A stretch of 64,000 bases of DNA from Shinisaurus crocodilurus (taxonomy: Eukaryota; Chordata; Lepidosauria; Squamata; Shinisauridae), in the NCBI GenBank assembly GCA_021292165.1, contig CM037876.1:310570492-310634491 (forward strand), read 5' to 3'. Position numbers and translations under genes: made by a program. Shown here in pieces: positions 42,080-52,018 of this stretch; position 1 is the first letter of the stretch, and each line of letters opens with the position of its first letter. The notes under the pieces are model-generated. The model was not told the origin of the DNA. It worked only from the letters and a program-made list of their open reading frames with translations, and did not search any database.

Positions 42080-42530
42080 CACGAATGGTTCAATGGCATC
42101 CATCTCCGGGAGCTTGAGTTCCTCCTCAGAGAAGGAGTTCCTCCAGCAGGGGCATGCATGATACTTGCCCGAGAACCTCAGTGCAAGGCAGAGGTGGGGG
42201 TTTGTGCTCTAAAACACAAAACCACTCTTTTGGACGCAAATGAAGTTGGCACTGGAGGTTAGCACTTCTCTTTGCAGCATGGCAGCCGCCCAGTTTTTTT
42301 TTTTAAAAAAAAAATCTTTTAAATAATAATAAAAAAAGAATCGTAAGAGATAAAATGAAAACAGGAAGGGCAGGGAACCTGGCGGGCACCAAGAGAGGCA
42401 TGCTGTGGGCATTTCAATCCTCACGGGCACCGTGTCGGAGACTGCAGGTCTAGAATAAAGAATAGCCGCGGGTCCAAGGGTTTGGGACTAGTTCTCCACG
42501 TTAATCCAAGTGATCTGCAAGGCAGGCCAT
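42080..42530. other. ARMH4: ARMH4 intron 4, unassigned
   Basis: A T/A homopolymer region lies at 42293-42320. Possible old LINE pieces. Nothing firm. Confidence 0.35.
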
Positions 42531-42534
42531 AACT

Positions 42535-42690
42535 CAGTGGTAGGGCAGATGCTCTGCACACAGAAAGCCCCTGTTCCAATTTCTGGCATCTCCACTTAAA
42601 AATGGAACAGGTCGCAAGTGAGGGGAAAGAGGTCCAGCCAGGGGCCTTAGAGAGTTACTTCCAGTCGTAGCAGCCAGTACAGGAGTAGAT
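42535..42690 (+). repeat. tRNA-derived SINE, diverged
   Basis: 'ccataactcagtggtagggc', 'ttccaatttctggcatctcc' and 'agtcgtagcagccagtaca' follow the 5640-type order. Confidence 0.6.
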
Positions 42691-42696
42691 AGACAA

Positions 42697-42940
42697 TTAT
42701 TATTATTATTATTTCATATTTATACCCCGCCTTTTTTCCTTCAAGAAACCCAAGGTGGCTTACATAATCATCCTCCTCCTCCATTTTATCCTCACAACAA
42801 CAACCCTGTGAGGTAGGCTAGGCTGAGAGTCAGTGACTGGCCCAAAGTCACCCAGTGAGTTCATGGCTGAGCGGGGACTAGAACCCGGATCTCCCGAGTC
42901 CCAGTCCAACACTCTCACCACTATGCCACACTGGCTCTTT
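42697..42940 (-). repeat. squamate-type tRNA SINE, reversed, complete
   Basis: (ATT)n, 'tataccccgccttttttcc', 'gaggtaggctaggctgagag', 'gaacccggatctcccgagt' and 'accactatgccacactggct'. Confidence 0.85.
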
Positions 42941-43054
42941 AAAGCAATACTGTGTTCTGTTTTTTGTTTTTTAAATTATTGTAAGAATTTGCACTTTGAA
43001 AAGGGCAACTCACCCATTCCCATCGTTTTCAATCCCATAACCAGAGAAATACTA

Positions 43055-43166
43055 TAGGTGCAATCCTATGCATGTTTAGACAGAAAAACGACCTACCAAT
43101 CCCAGCATGCACCAGCCAGCGACTGGTAGGCCTTTTTTCTGTCTAAGCATTTATAGGATTGCGCTT
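43055..43166. mobile_element. family D MITE
   Basis: 'ggtgcaatcctatgcatgtt', 'tagacagaaaaacgacctac' to 'ttttttctgtctaagc' and 'ataggattgcgc'. The core is shortened. Confidence 0.7.
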
Positions 43167-43374
43167 TGCGACAGCTTAATATAGTACCTGTTGAGTTTTC
43201 AAAATGCTGCATATACCGGTACATTGTCTCAGCAGTTTTGACACCAGTCCTGTAAGGTGGACCAGTATTATTACCACACACCCCCCCCCCCGCCCCAACC
43301 AGTCTCACTGGTGGCTGAGACAACAGCAGCATCCTTGAGGTCAAATAGGTCAGGGACTTGCCGCTGGCAATGCT

Positions 43375-43432
43375 GGAATGCTGGGAGTCATAGGACGTTT
43401 TTCTGTCTAAACATGCCTAGGACTGCAGCCTT
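43375..43432. mobile_element. family D right arm
   Basis: 'gctgggagtcataggacg', 'ttttctgtctaaacatgcc', 'taggactgcagcc'. Confidence 0.55.
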
Positions 43433-43539
43433 AGCCACTGAGCTGCATCAGTTCTTGGTTTCATCATTTATTTATTTTTTAAAATCACAACAGTGGTGTT
43501 TTGTTTTTGTTTCTTTTAATAAAAGCTGCTACCTGCCTG

Positions 43540-43815
43540 AGCCCATATGGGAACGGGTAAGCTATAAATCCAGAGGGCGGGGGGAGAGGGATCCGAAGTT
43601 GCGGAGATGGCTTTCCTTGCCCGAGGGTGAAATTGGGCTCGCCTCCTGCTTGTTCTTCCAATTAGCAATCGCTCTTTCGACCGGGCTGCACGTTTGTTCC
43701 TTTTTATATAATAACCAGCATCCCATTTGGGCTGTTATAATTAATGTGCTCACGGCCGTCTGTGCAAGATTCATTCCAAGGACTGGCATCTCTCCCAGGC
43801 AACTTCATTAAGATC
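43540..43815. other. candidate conserved non-coding block
   Basis: Looks single-copy, with a balanced mix of CpG-bearing and TAATTAATG-type motifs (43739-43748) and no repeat marks. The claim of constraint is only an inference. Confidence 0.2.
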
Positions 43816-43983
43816 TGCTGGAACTTGCAAGCTGGTGGGGCGCGGGTGGAGGGCGGGTTTTTTTTTTTTTTTTTGCTGTTACCGCAGTTGTGCAAAGCCA
43901 GCCAGCGTCTCGCTCTGTGATTCCTTTGCCACAGTGGGGCAGGCAGTTGCACCTGATCAGAACTGCAGGAGTGGGGTTGCATG

Positions 43984-44531
43984 CAGGGATGTTGAAGAGT
44001 CCTTGGTTTCGAGTCACGAGTCGAGTCACGAGTCTTTGGACCCGAATCTCGAGTCCGAGTCCGAGTCCTTGGTCCAAAATGGTGACTCATGAGTCACGAG
44101 TCACGAGTCACTCCCAAAGCTGACTCCACGAGTCCCTATTAAAATCAATGGGGGGTTTTCCCAACAAAATAAGGCTACTTCACACTCAGAGCAGCCACAC
44201 AGAGTAATCTCAGGTCCTTCCTCTGCCTCTCCCAAGTACGCAACACATCAATCAAAATAAATCTTGACACACTGTTGGGGCTGCACTCCTGGTAGCCGTC
44301 CATAGTGGCCGAGCAGCGGCACACCTCGCTTCCATGCGCTCTTCGCCGGCAATCACGCTCCTCTCCACTCCTTCTGGCACAGCCCAGGGATGTTGACGAG
44401 TCCTTGGTCTCGAGTCCCGAGTCGAGTCTCGAGTCCCATTAAAAATATTGGGACTCGAGTCCGAGTCGAGTCAGAGGGGGGACTCAGTCCAACTCACGGG
44501 TCGAGTCCTCGAGTCCGAGTCCCCATCCCTG
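43984..44531. mobile_element. family G GAGTC-rich hAT-like element, copy 2, perfect TSD
   Basis: CAGGGATGTTGAAGAGTCC to GAGTCCCCATCCCTG, 548 bp. gttgcatg is exact at 43976-43983 and 44532-44539. A second internal CAGGGATGTTGACGAGTCC lies at 44394, so the element looks like two family G ends around unrelated sequence (44160-44393). Confidence 0.85.
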
Positions 44532-44905
44532 GTTGCATGTCATGGCCAGCGTTGTAAGGGAGACAGGGCTTGCAGGGTCAAAGCGCCAGGACCTTTTGAT
44601 TAGCAGGGATGATGACATCATCTGCCACCCCCCCTTGGGGCTTCCCTCTTCTCCCTGAGCTTAGCTGTGGTCCTCACAGTAATTGGGGGGAGAAGAAGTG
44701 GATTTTCTCGGCAACGAGATATGGTTGTGGGCTGCCACTGTTGAAATGTGAAGTATTTTGGGGTGGCTTGATCTTGAATGGGCAATTCGAGACCCATTGG
44801 CTTTAACAAAGACCTGCTCCTGGTTGGAGATGAAAATTCCTAGAACTGGTTTGTTGGTATGGATCAACACCGCTGCCTGCAATTTTTGGACTCTCCTTGG
44901 GACCG
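44532..44905. other. ARMH4: ARMH4 intron 4, unassigned
   Basis: No family recognised. No coding segment with splice sites. Confidence 0.4.
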
Positions 44906-44911
44906 TGGTTA

Positions 44912-45445
44912 GGCCTGCATCTTGAGTACTGCGTCCAGTTCTGGGCACCACACTTTAAGAAGGATGTAGAGAAACTGGAGAGGGTTCAGAGGAGGGCAAC
45001 AGAGGTGATAAAGGGACTGGAAACAAGGCCCTAGGAGGAGAGACTGAAAGAACTGGGCATGTTTAGCCTTCAGAAGAGGAGACTGCGGGGAGATCTGATA
45101 GCGTTCTTCAAGGACTTGAAGGGATGTCACACAGAGGAGGGCCAGGATCTCTTCTCGACCGTCCCAAAGTGTTGGCCATCACTACATCTTGTGGAAGTGA
45201 CTTTGGATGGCTTTAAAGGGGGATTGGACAAATTCTTGAAGGATAAAGCTATCAATGGCTACTAGTCCTGATGGCTATATGCTACCTCCAGTATCAGAGG
45301 CAGTATGCCTATGTATACCAGTTGCTGGGGAACATGGGCAACTCATGTCCTGCTTGTGGGATCTCGTGGGCAGCTGGCTGGCCACTGTGTGTACAGAATG
45401 CTGGACTAGATGGACCCTTGGTCTGATCCAGCATGGGCTGTTCTT
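44912..45445 (+). mobile_element. chimeric CR1 3' end (two subfamilies joined)
   Basis: 44912-45165 follows the 25337-type CR1 ('cttgagtactgcgtccagtt', 'cacacagaggagggccagg'). At about 45166 it switches to the 14742-type ('gttggccatcactacatctt', 'gctactagtcctgatggc', 'ctggactagatggaccc'). Confidence 0.75.
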
Positions 45446-45446
45446 G

Positions 45447-45692
45447 TTTATTTATTTTATTTATTTGTTATATTTATACCCCGCCTTTTTTCCTGCAAGG
45501 AACCCAAGGCGGCTTACATAATCTCCTCCTCTCCATTTTATCCTCACAACAACCCTGTGAGGTAGGTTAGGCTGAGAGGCAGTGACTGGCCCAAAGTCAC
45601 CCAATGAGTTTCATGGCTGAGCGGGGACTAGAACCTGGATCTCCCGAGTCCCAGTCCGACACTCTCACCACTACGCCACACTGGCTCTCTTA
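45447..45692 (-). repeat. squamate-type tRNA SINE, reversed, complete
   Basis: A T/A-rich tail, 'tataccccgccttttttcc', 'gaacctggatctcccgagtc' and 'ccactacgccacactggctc'. It landed in the CR1 3' tail, whose 'cttatgttctta' end resumes at 45689. Confidence 0.85.
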
Positions 45693-45827
45693 TGTTCTTA
45701 TATCGTGGTAGAGGCTTCATTTAATTTTCAATTTGGTAGAGGTTTCAGTTTTCAATTTGGCCCTGCCATCAGGTGTGTGTGTGTGTATATATATATATAT
45801 AAAAGCGGGTTGTATGCTATGTTCATC

Positions 45828-45890
45828 CTACTTAGAGTAGACCCACTGAAATGAATGGGACTTAAGTTAGACTAGGATTGCATACAATAT
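45828..45890. repeat. interspersed repeat K
   Basis: 'agagtagacccactgaaatg' and 'aatgggacttaagttagac'. See 22620 and 56752. Confidence 0.5.
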
Positions 45891-46595
45891 TTGATGCATT
45901 CTTTAATCCCATTGAATTTGATTTGAAATTTATTTATTTATTTATTGCATCGTCTCCTGCATTTATGTGACCTCTCATCTCTGCACTGACCAAAAATAAA
46001 AAAAAAATCTCGTCCTGCAACCTTCTTGAAAGCTCCATTTCCTCCCAGAGACCGACAGGTGGCAGCGTTTCCTTCCGTTTCTAATGCTGATAAATTTTAA
46101 CTGGCAGTGCCGCGATTTCGAGACAGACAGGCTTGCCTACGTCCTTAAGTATCTCACAATGGACACCAAGCCGCCTGCACTTGATGTTCAGCGCATTGCC
46201 TGGAGTCGTGTGCGCTCCCCTGCTGCAAATAGCAACCACGGGGGGGGGGCCCCTCGATCAAGATTGGGGCCACGTTGTGTGAGGCAGTGGTGTGTGTGTG
46301 TGTGTGTGTGAACATTTTCCTCCGGCACTGTAGACGGTCCCAACAAATGTAGATGCTCCCCACGAGCCGTGATTAGTCCTGGGAATGGAAACGTCCATCT
46401 GGGATTAATAGCAGCTTGAGCTGGGGGGGGGGGGGGGCGGGCGGCGGCAGGAATCTTCATTGGGATCACGTTGCAGGAGGAGCAGGTTAACTTCCCCACC
46501 CCACTCCTTGCCTGCCGCGGCCATCCCGATCCTGATTTGCCCCCCCCCCCCAGCAGCCGCTTTTCCACAATAAAGAAAAGATTCACACGACTGCA
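45891..46595. other. ARMH4: ARMH4 intron 4, mostly unassigned
   Basis: It contains (TG)n at 46289-46311 and a G-run at 46420-46437. 46020-46200 looks single-copy and carries GACAGGTGGCAGCG at 46054-46067, which fits the CTCF core consensus. No coding segment. Confidence 0.35.
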
Positions 46596-46599
46596 AGTG

Positions 46600-46687
46600 A
46601 CACATTTAATGTCACTTGGGCTACTAGAGAGCTATGGCTATTGGGCAGTATAGAAATAAAATAATAATAATAATAATAATAATAATA

Positions 46688-46729
<42 letters not shown>

Positions 46730-46735
46730 AATAGA
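46600..46735 (+). repeat. LINE tail with palindromic (AAT)n(ATT)n
   Basis: 'gagctatggctattgggcag' tail, then about 10 AAT units (46660-46689) run directly into about 13 ATT units (46689-46728), a perfect inverted repeat of nearly 30 bp per arm. Confidence 0.85.
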
Positions 46736-46937
46736 GATGCACGGGCTCTGATTTCTTCATTATCACGTTTATATCCCACCTTTCCCCCCTCAGAGCTGAT
46801 GGGAACTTTCCTCCCCAAATAGCCGTGTTGGGCAGGCAGGATCGTGGTTCGGATCACGGCAGACAGGAAGGGCTAAATGTCCCCTCCCCGCTCAGCACAG
46901 TCCCAAGCCTGCTCAACAACACCCCCTTCCCCACCCC

Positions 46938-47215
46938 GAGTGCAAGGTGAAAGGGAGAAACGTGCTAAGCGAAAAGCACGTCAAACGAATCCTTTACAGG
47001 ACCACCTTCCATCTGGTGACCTGTGTCCTCACTGTGGGAAGCTGTGTGGATCTAGAATTGGCCTCCACAGTCACTTACGGACCCATCGCTAGAGTCTACA
47101 CAATTTTCTTTAGAATTTTCCTCCTTTTAAAAATCTCCTTTTTGTAAAAAAAAACAAAAAACAAAAATTATCCTGGAAGACAATCTTACTCGGTCACGAG
47201 TGATCGCCTGACTGA
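46938..47215 (+). mobile_element. 3' end of a non-LTR retrotransposon with C2H2-like finger
   Basis: The plus strand encodes 'VQGEREKRAKRKARQTNPLQ' then CPHCGKLCGSRIGLHSHLR and a stop. The 3' UTR has A-rich parts and 'cggtcacgagtgatcgcctg' before (ACTG)n. Same family as 11850 and 61858, but truncated further. Confidence 0.7.
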
Positions 47216-48718
47216 CTGGCTCTTTCCATTTTTAAAACCGTGCGCCTTGAACGTAACAGCACATTTAACGTCGAGTGCAGTCTGGCCCTTCCGACAGAGT
47301 GGCGGCGGTGTTCCGCACGGACTTAATGAGGTCCTTGTTGGCAGGGCCGGGGTTGAGGGTAGGCCTGGTCGGGCACCTGCCAAGGGTCCACACCTCAACA
47401 GGGGCCTGCCGACAAGAGCCCCTAGGGTTGCTCCTCCTCCTCACCGCTGCAGCCTGCTTGTTCACCTGCCCCTCGCTCTGACCTGGACAACGGAGGTGGC
47501 GAGAAGGAGGAGTGGGAGACGCCACGGCCTGCTTGCTCCCTGGCTCTCTGCTGCCTGTCAAGCAGGCAAGGATGGGTAGTAGTAGTAGCAGCAACAGGAG
47601 CTGGAGACCGTGGCGGTGAGAAGGTAGACCCCGTTGCGTCCCGCTTGATCACGCCAGACGATGCCGTTGCAAACAGATTCTTTATTGCTACCAGCCATAA
47701 CGAAAAGTCCATCCACCATACACCAGTCCAAGAAACAAGCCAACAAGTCGAGACAGTCCAGGGTCCAGAGGGTAGGAGATCAGGGTTCAAGAGTCCCAAA
47801 GTCCAAGTCCAGAATCGTAGCAGCCGGGAGTTCAGATCAAGGGCATCAAGGAGCGTAGAAACCTTGCCAGGTGACAGCGTCGTTGCTTTCTACACTGAGC
47901 ACGGGTCAGCAGCTAGACCAGTGCTTCTCAATTATTTTCTGTCATGCCCCCCCTAGGAAGAAGAAAACATTTCGCGCCCCCCGCGCGACTGTAAATAGTA
48001 TCATTTGTCTATAAAATTGTTATAAGTACACCTCTGCATAACACTGTATCCTTATTAACGTATAAGAGAATAAAAAAAGAAAGAAATGTGGATCAATTTA
48101 CAACAAAGAATAGCTTTATTAGCTGTAGGAGAAAAGATTTAAAGGAGCACAGGATTTAAAGGAACACAATATTAAAAAAAACGTTTAACTGAGGTCAAAC
48201 GAGCCCCCCTTTACGGAGCCTCGCGCCCCCCCTGGGGGGCCTGCCCCACTATTTGATAAGCACTGAGCTAGACTATAATAAACCCTGACTCAGCCTCGAT
48301 CTCAGTCTGAGTCCGATTCTGGATCTTGGCACGGGTACCGGGCCAGGAGACGCCCGCTACGCCTCCTTCTGCTCCCGAGCCTTTCATCCAGGCGTTACTC
48401 CTGGCGTCTTTGGGGCCGGCCGCAACCCTGAAGGGCCCTCCTCCCCTGAGGCCTCCTGACAGCCCAAGGCCAGCGCCTGCAGCTGAGAATCCTCCATCGG
48501 CTCCCCCGGCTCCTGTTCCCCAGGGGAGGGGGGACTGTCCAAGGTCGCCTGGCCTTGGCTGCAATCAGCCCCGGGTGTGAGCCCTTCACCCAGCACCAGC
48601 TCCTCTTCTGTGTCAGAGCTGGTGCTGAAGCAAGACCCCACAGACCCACTGAGGGAGGGCGCCCTTGAGGGTGGCTTGCCCAACAGCCCTCCAAAACCCG
48701 GAGCTGGCACTCATCCTT
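47216..48718 (-). mobile_element. LTR-retrotransposon-like sequence, antisense, interrupted
   Basis: On the minus strand there is an AATAAA signal at about 47681-47686, preceded by a C/T-rich stretch with 'cttgatgcccttgatctg'-type sequence. An acidic, Pro/Gly-rich open region follows in 48384-48710. This looks like LTR and leader or gag-type sequence, but I see no protease, RT or integrase motif. A hAT element (47919-48265) and a solo LTR (48724-49281) interrupt it, and it continues after 49286. The classification is uncertain. Confidence 0.4.
47919..48265. mobile_element. family H hAT-like element, perfect 8-bp TSD
   Basis: 347 bp from CAGTGCTTCTCAATTATT to TTGATAAGCACTG. agctagac is exact at 47911-47918 and 48266-48273. 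The interior has 'gccccccctaggaagaag' and 'tcgcgccccccctgggg'. Non-coding. Confidence 0.85.
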
Positions 48719-48723
48719 GGGGC

Positions 48724-49281
48724 TGTTGGGTTTTGCCTAGGCAGAACGAGATTACCACCTGACATCGGGATTATCACCTGACCTGGTGGGTGTTACTTGA
48801 GTTCAAGTATACAAGGTCTCTGGTCAGGAGACATAGTCTCGAGGTGATGTGACTCAGCAGCCTTGACAAGTTTGGATCAACATGCTGATGAATAGGTTGT
48901 ACAACTGGGGTGAGTAATATCCTATTTATAGGTGCAGGGTCTGCGGTATATAAGCTAGCACACTTGCTGATAGCTTCACTTCCGTCATTCCGTCATTCCT
49001 CACTCTCTCTTCCACGTGCTGGCTTGCTCGTCTCGACACGACATGTGTCTTGTTCTTGGACTTCACTTCATCTAGCCTTACCACTGGGGTATTGGATTTG
49101 AGTCTGCAATGATGTAGTGAGTAGAGATGCATTGCTTGCCTTAATCCCATGTAATTGGGTCTTACAAATAAACTCTTTAATCTTTATTAACTGCTGTTAT
49201 CTCCTCCTTCCGCCTGCGTGACTGGGACTGAGGGTCATTGGCTAGGGGAGCTTTTGAACCCGGGTCAGTCCAGCTCTCACA
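48724..49281 (+). mobile_element. solo LTR, 5-bp TSD GGGGC
   Basis: 558 bp from TGTTGGGTTTTGCC to CAGCTCTCACA. GGGGC is exact at 48719-48723 and 49282-49286. The plus strand has TATATAAG at about 48951-48958 and AATAAA at about 49167-49172, in LTR order. No internal genes remain. The family is unidentified. It sits inside older antisense LTR-like sequence. Confidence 0.8.
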
Positions 49282-49720
49282 GGGGCAACAGTCCTCAGCC
49301 TGCACTCAAGGCAACGGGGACAGAGAAGTGTGGCTGCTGCTGCACTCCCCTTTGGAGAGATATCAACGGCACCAGTTAGAACTCAAATCACCATTCTGGT
49401 TGGTTACCCCAAAGAAGAAACTGCACTTTGTCTGGGTGGTGCATCCCAGTAGAATAGAGAGAGAGTACCTCCTTTGTTTGCTCGGTCGTTCGCCGTAGCT
49501 GAATTAAGGGCCGTTTCTTACTTACTGCCTGATCCTCGCAGGGGCTTTGCCGGTCAAGCTGTGCAGCACCCCGAGTCTCAGGATCTGGCTCTTAAGCCAC
49601 GAGCCTGTCTTTTCAAGGGGATTCGATCCTTCGAAGCACCTCAGTCTTGCTGGCAGCCAGAACTTAGGGAAGCCGGCTCCGCAAGTAAACCGAGGAGCCG
49701 TTCTTAGGAGCTGGAAGGGT
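49282..49720 (-). mobile_element. continuation of antisense LTR-like sequence / unassigned
   Basis: Excising the solo LTR and one GGGGC joins 48718 to this stretch. No coding motif is recognisable. The right limit is unclear. Confidence 0.3.
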
Positions 49721-49721
49721 T

Positions 49722-49886
49722 TCATAGATTTCATAGATCACAGAGTTGGAAGGGGCCTACAAGGCCATCGAGTCCAACCCCCTGCTCAATGCAGGAAACT
49801 AGAGGAGGGGTCTCCCATCCAAGTAATAACCAGGCCTGGCCCTGCTAAACTTTCCACACTCAGACAAGTTGCTGCTGCTGCTGCTG

Positions 49887-49925
<39 letters not shown>

Positions 49926-50505
49926 TTATCGCCCATCTGGCCGGCAACCGGCCACCCTGGGCGATGTACACAGATAAAAACACAAGATAAAAACAGGATA
50001 AAATACAGTTAAAACAATATAAAATTTTAACATCATTAGCCCACCCCATATTCCCACCTGAATAGCCAAGTTTTTAATGAGCGGCGGAAGCTCAGCGGAG
50101 AGGGGGCATGGCGGAGGTTACTCGGGAGAGAGTTCCACAGTACGGGGGCCGCCACAGAAAAGGCCCTCTTCCTCGTCCCCACCAGTCTAGCTGCTCTGGC
50201 TGAAGGGACAAGGAGAAGGCCGTCCGTGGCAGATCTTGTTGAGCGGCCCACTTGGTGTTGCTGGAGACGCTCCTTGAGATACACTGGACCAGAGCCGTAT
50301 AGGGTTTTAAAGGTCAAAACCCACACCTTGAATTTGGCTCGGCAAGCAACTGATAGCCAGTGCAGCTCCTTCAGCACTGGAGTGATGTGATCCCGGCGGT
50401 GGCTGCCTTTAACCAGGCGAGCCGCCGCGTTCTGTACCAGCTGTAGCTTCTGAACCATCTTCCAGGGTAACCCCAGCTGAGCCAGCATAAGCCACAGGCC
50501 TGTGC
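49722..50505 (-). repeat. 5S-derived SINE split by an L2 fragment
   Basis: The reversed SINE runs 'agagttggaaggggcctac' to 'ttccacactcagacaag' (49873), breaks, and its head resumes at about 50478 ('ctgagccagcataagccaca'). Confidence 0.7.
49874..50477 (-). mobile_element. L2 LINE C-terminus with 150-codon open frame
   Basis: The minus strand reads 'LVQNAAARLVKGSHRRDHIT', 'LKELHWLSVACRAKFKV', 'KRAFSVAAPVLWNSLPSNLR' and 'FRRSLKTWLFRWE', the L2 ORF2 C-terminal signature. The 3' UTR ends 'gccagatgggcgataaatt' and (AAT)n plus (GCA)n (49874-49922). The catalytic domain is missing. Confidence 0.85.
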
Positions 50506-50509
50506 GTTC

Positions 50510-50972
50510 AAGGTCTAGGATAACAAGGCAGGAAATTGTGAGCTGCTTCTTCTGTTAGATCAGCCCTCCCGGTGCGTTGGACTATGGTTCCCATCATCCC
50601 CAGCCAGCGGGTCAGGGCAGGCTGCTTTTGCTAATACTAAGTTGAATGATAAAGTATGCAATTTTTGTGTGTGCTGGATTCAGGGGGCAGGCATTCTAAC
50701 TTCTGTCCCTCTCTACCCGGGCGTCGAGGTCTAGGTTTCTTGAGTTTTCCAAATGCTGCCATTAGGTACACAGAGAGAAAATGAAGTGTACACAATAAGC
50801 AGCATCACAGGGATTAAAAGCAAAGAAACACAGAGCTTCTGGTTCAGGTATCCTCCAGCATCACAGCTGGCGGGTGTACACATCTAATCCGTAGACTCTG
50901 GATAATACCGGCGAACAGAATCACTTGTATCTTTCTCAACATCATCTTGGTTGTCTTTTCCTGCCTGTCTAG
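50510..50972 (+). other. ARMH4: ARMH4 intron 4, 3' end
   Basis: A family E arm fragment lies at 50566-50625 ('gtgcgttggactatggttcc'). The rest is unassigned up to the acceptor 'cttttcctgcctgtctag' (ends 50972). Confidence 0.5.
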
Positions 50973-51248
50973 AGGAAGAGGAGGGGGAGGAGGAGGAGGA
51001 GGAAGAGGAAGAGGAACCTGATGAGGATGACGAGGAAGAAGAAGAAGAAGATGAGAACGATGATGACAGAGACCCAGACTCGATGGATGAAAGCTTGGAT
51101 GGAGACGCCGACCTGTCCAGTTTCACAGTTCCTGGTGAGGCCCTGCAGGAACCCTTGGAAGGCCTCGAGAATCCTGCAGGGGAGCTCTCGGGGGTATCTT
51201 ACCAGGTGCCAAGCGCAATTGAATGGGAACAGCAGAACCAAGGCCTCG
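50973..51248 (+). CDS. ARMH4: ARMH4 exon 5 (acidic stretch)
   Basis: The acceptor ...TGTCTAG ends at 50972 and the donor is GGCCTCG|GTAAGC at 51248/51249. 276 nt, 92 codons, phase 1 at both ends, residues 576-667. It opens with a run of Glu and Asp (about residues 576-600, purine-rich DNA) and continues DPDSMDESLDGDADLSSFTV. It ends YQVPSAIEWEQQNQGL plus one base. Human ARMH4 has the same order: acidic tract, DADSLDEGLDGD, then YQVPDALEWEQQNQGL. In human the next residues are VRSWMEKLKDK and then the transmembrane helix. Those exons are not seen before 64000, so roughly 85 C-terminal residues, with the membrane anchor, lie further right. Confidence 0.97.
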
Positions 51249-51389
51249 GTAAGCAAAACCTGTTCTGTGAAGCACGTGGGTTCCTTGGGCAGCAAATCTT
51301 GCAGGGAAAGGTTCCGTTGTTACTAACACAAAAACAAACAAAAGCCATACTTCCAGTGTTATCAGGGAGCCACTGGAAGTACTCTAGGT

Positions 51390-51524
51390 CAATGTTCTCC
51401 AACCTTGGGTCCCCAGATGTTTTTGGCCTACAACTCCCAGCATGCCCCAGCCAGCTATGCTGGCTGGGGCATGCTGGGAGTTGTAGGCCAAAAACATCTG
51501 GGGACCCAAGGTTGGAGAAGACTG
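51390..51524. mobile_element. family A fold-back hAT MITE, full length
   Basis: 135 bp. Left end CAATGTTCTCC; right end with the variant 'ggagaagactg', shared with 53863-53873. The flanking 8-mers ctctaggt (51382-51389) and ctctagtt (51525-51532) match 7/8. Confidence 0.85.
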
Positions 51525-51801
51525 CTCTAGTTGCTTGACCATGTGACTGAGACCTATTTAGCACCAGGGTTTCTCCCTAATTAATTGCAGTCTGGGGAAG
51601 GGGCATTTGATGTATTGCGGTACTTCTCATGACAACCTTGCATTGGGTCACGTTGTAGGTTTTAGGGGCCAATTCTGTTGGGATTTGGAAGAACTCTGTG
51701 ACTGGATTCAGACAACATGATAACCTGCACTCAGAGGGTTGAGTATGGGTTCAACGTGGGCTGTCGTTGAACTGTGGGTTATCGTGTTGTCTGAACCTAG
51801 C
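51525..51801 (+). repeat. sequence duplicated at 53874-54158
   Basis: 'ctctagttgcttgaccatgt' to 'tgttgtctgaacctagc' recurs almost base for base at 53874-54158, with one net 8-bp insertion there ('aaacacca' near 53933). The last ~95 bp are the start of a family B element. Confidence 0.9.
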
Positions 51802-52018
51802 CGAGATAACAAACCATAGTGAACAACCCACAGTTCACAACCCAGCAACAACACACCATGGGTTGTTCGTGGTTAACAAGTATGGCTTGTTATCTCGGCT
51901 GGTTTCAGACAACACGATAACCAATGACGTTTCAACAACCCACGGTTCAATGACAACCCGCACTCAACATATATTCAACCCTTCGGTGTGGGTTTAATCG
52001 TGCTGTCTGAACCCAGCC
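51707..52018. mobile_element. family B fold-back DNA transposon
   Basis: 'gactggattcagacaacatg' to 'gtgctgtctgaacccagcc', with inner 'caacccacagttcacaaccc' and 'tatggcttgttatctcgg'. About 310 bp. Confidence 0.65.

Noticed and set aside
48384..48710. Host gene encoding an acidic protein on the minus strand
   Set aside because: It lies within antisense LTR-like sequence, has no splice context and no recognisable domain.
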